The notes under the pieces: generated by a model
Databases searched by the model: none
What the model saw: only the letters and a program-made list of their open reading frames with translations
What the model was told of the DNA's origin: nothing
Made by a program: the position numbers and the translations under genes
In this document: piece after piece, positions 62,775-64,000 of the stretch
How the letters are laid out: each line of letters opens with the position of its first letter
Numbering within the stretch: position 1 is the stretch's first letter
Assembly: GCF_001421015.2 (NCBI RefSeq)
Contig: NZ_CP013023.1
Coordinates: 1,543,501-1,607,500 of the forward strand
DNA length: 64,000 bases
Source of the DNA: Paenibacillus bovis
GTDB lineage: Bacteria; Bacillota; Bacilli; Paenibacillales; Paenibacillaceae
Direction of reading: 5' to 3'

Positions 62775-63425
62775 TCAGCCCTGTGGTTCCTGCTCTAATT
62801 CCAATTCGCCAACTACAGCCGTTTCCTCGTTATGGCGTCCAAACCAGCTACCCATTTTGCGCGCGATCAGGAAGCCAAGCCCAATGAACAGGATGACTGG
62901 CATCAGCTGCCATGGATTGTCCAGATAGCTGGTCAGATCGGAACCGATATACGATACAGTGAAAATCATAATCCCCCGGCCAAGCGCAGTGGCTGTGAGA
63001 AAGGAGCGAAAACGAATGCCGCTCAGTCCGGCAGCAATATGCATCATGGTAAACGGGCCAAACGGCAGCAGACTGAGCATGAAAAGGTAAATAAATCCGT
63101 TCTTTTCGATCCATTCGAGACTTTTGCGGATACTTTTACGTTCGGCGAATCGCTGAACATATTCATAATGCGATAGCTGCCGCACCAGACCGAATACCGT
63201 CAGAATCCCTGCCATGACGCCGATCCATGAAAATAAAAAGCCTGCCCACAGTCCATTGGAAGCTCCGTTGAGTCCGATAATTACACTCGTAGGCAGCGGA
63301 GGTACAAATGAAATCAGAAAGGCCAGCAGCATGCTGACCAGGGGGCCGAACGACTGGTACTGCTGCATAATCTCCGTTATTCCCTGTTCATTCAGGGCGG
63401 ATAGCAGCGGTGTTGTCATTTCCAT
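62775..63425 (-). CDS. VTT-domain (TVP38/TMEM64, DedA-like) membrane protein 1
   Basis: A 216-residue membrane protein with about six hydrophobic segments. The VTT core is visible: LISFVPPLPTSVIIGLNGASNG near 38-60 and LLPFGPFTMMHIAAGLSGIRFRSFL near 114-138. DedA-superfamily members help lipid or small-molecule transport and envelope stability. ATG 63425 follows AGAGGA; the in-frame ATG 63446 lacks a site. The Glu-rich tail is unstructured. A paralogue lies upstream on the same strand. Confidence 0.83.
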   Translation of the reverse strand: MEMTTPLLSALNEQGITEIMQQYQSFGPLVSMLLAFLISFVPPLPTSVIIGLNGASNGLWAGFLFSWIGVMAGILTVFGLVRQLSHYEYVQRFAERKSIRKSLEWIEKNGFIYLFMLSLLPFGPFTMMHIAAGLSGIRFRSFLTATALGRGIMIFTVSYIGSDLTSYLDNPWQLMPVILFIGLGFLIARKMGSWFGRHNEETAVVGELELEQEPQG

Positions 63426-63520
63426 ACAGTCAAATCCTCTCTCCATCGTTCGCTGGGTAACATTTTTAATAAGTTATTACCCATCTGCATCCCTAGCGAT
63501 ATGGACAGAAAAGAATCTTT

Positions 63521-64000
63521 TTACATATTATCCGGATCTTTGCGGCTGAAATAGGCTTCGATCCGGCGGCTGATTACCAGACAGACAATAACAAACAGAA
63601 TTACCCATACCAGATACCAGGGCTGTTCCCAGTACAGCGCAAAGTCCGCTCCAATAAACGATACTGCAAATACCATGACACCCCGTCCAAACAGAATCGC
63701 GATCAGGAACGAGCGAAAACGGATGCCACTGAGTCCGGCAGCCAGATTGAGCAGCGTGAATGGACCGACCGGGAACAGACTGAGCAAAAACACATAATTG
63801 AACCCGTTATCCCTGACCCAGCGGCGCGTACGCTGCACCCTTGGACGCTGTACTATCCTTGATAGATAGCGATGCTGGGAGAGCTTGCGAATCAGCAAAA
63901 AGGCAGTAAGTGAGCCGCCGATAATACCGATATACGAATACAGGAAACCCATCCACAGTCCATAGACAGCAGCATTGACACCCAGCACCACAATCGTAGG
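63521..64000 (-). CDS. VTT-domain membrane protein 2 (partial)
   Basis: The last 159 codons of a paralogue of the preceding gene; the start lies beyond the right edge. Corresponding segments align: VVLGVNAAVYGLWMGFLYSYIG with the IIGLNGASNG region, and LFPVGPFTLLNLAAGLSGIRFRSFL with its counterpart. It ends at TAA 63521. The two genes are 95 bp apart and co-directional, so they probably form a tandem duplication. Confidence 0.83.
   Translation of the reverse strand, partial: PTIVVLGVNAAVYGLWMGFLYSYIGIIGGSLTAFLLIRKLSQHRYLSRIVQRPRVQRTRRWVRDNGFNYVFLLSLFPVGPFTLLNLAAGLSGIRFRSFLIAILFGRGVMVFAVSFIGADFALYWEQPWYLVWVILFVIVCLVISRRIEAYFSRKDPDNM

Overview
The window looks like the chromosome of a spore-former-type Firmicute of the Paenibacillus group. 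Base composition is near 50% G+C, Shine-Dalgarno sites are strong (AGGAGG), TTG and GTG starts are frequent, and the gene families are typical of that group: TagO, Dgk/Dck, copper-amine-oxidase-type stalk domains, DUF4181 and DUF4261. The genus is an inference. I see no rRNA, tRNA, CRISPR array, insertion sequence or prophage.

Region 1 (1-16.97 kb) is mostly metabolic and hypothetical genes. It holds a PHP-domain phosphoesterase, an RpiR-type regulator behind a (GATA)n microsatellite, a HEAT-repeat protein next to an Nfu_N protein (domains that are fused in the YpgR/CvfC family), tagO, several secreted or hypothetical proteins, a DHA2 efflux pump divergent from a MarR regulator with a clear palindromic operator candidate, and a trehalose-type PTS permease (treP).

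Region 2 (17.1-31.4 kb) is one long co-directional cluster that reads as a divergent Tad/Flp-like pilus or secretion apparatus. In order it has a promoter with an attenuator-like hairpin, a small XRE regulator, a CpaB/RcpC-like protein, two TadZ-like proteins without a normal Walker A, a TadA/CpaF ATPase, a fused TadB-TadC platform protein, four small single-TM pilin-like proteins, a stalk-domain protein and a 1140-residue secreted protein. Two repeat-associated oddities lie inside it: a 9-bp tandem array after the first pilin-like gene and a G7 tract that frameshifts the last one. This is the best candidate for a little-described system.

Region 3 (31.4-42.9 kb) holds a stalk/GH18 protein, a DUF4181 protein, a YraQ-type permease, the selD-mnmH pair for tRNA selenouridine, a duplicated module of DUF2294/MpsC-like proteins with stand-alone receiver domains (including a decayed copy), and the dgk-dck deoxynucleoside kinases.

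Region 4 (42.9-58.9 kb) is a second, distinct pilus locus of classical type IVa kind: two minor pilins, a PilX-like protein, then pilB, pilT, pilC, pilA, pilD, a pilM-pilN fusion and pilO. A 1549-residue secreted DUF5057/Ig-like protein is encoded on the opposite strand in the middle. Assembly, retraction, processing and alignment components are all present; no secretin is seen, as expected for a Gram-positive.

Region 5 (59-64 kb) has a cytosolic-type gamma-glutamyltransferase, a long inverted-repeat element, an Lrp/AsnC regulator divergent from an MBL-fold hydrolase, and two tandem VTT-domain membrane proteins, the last cut by the window end.
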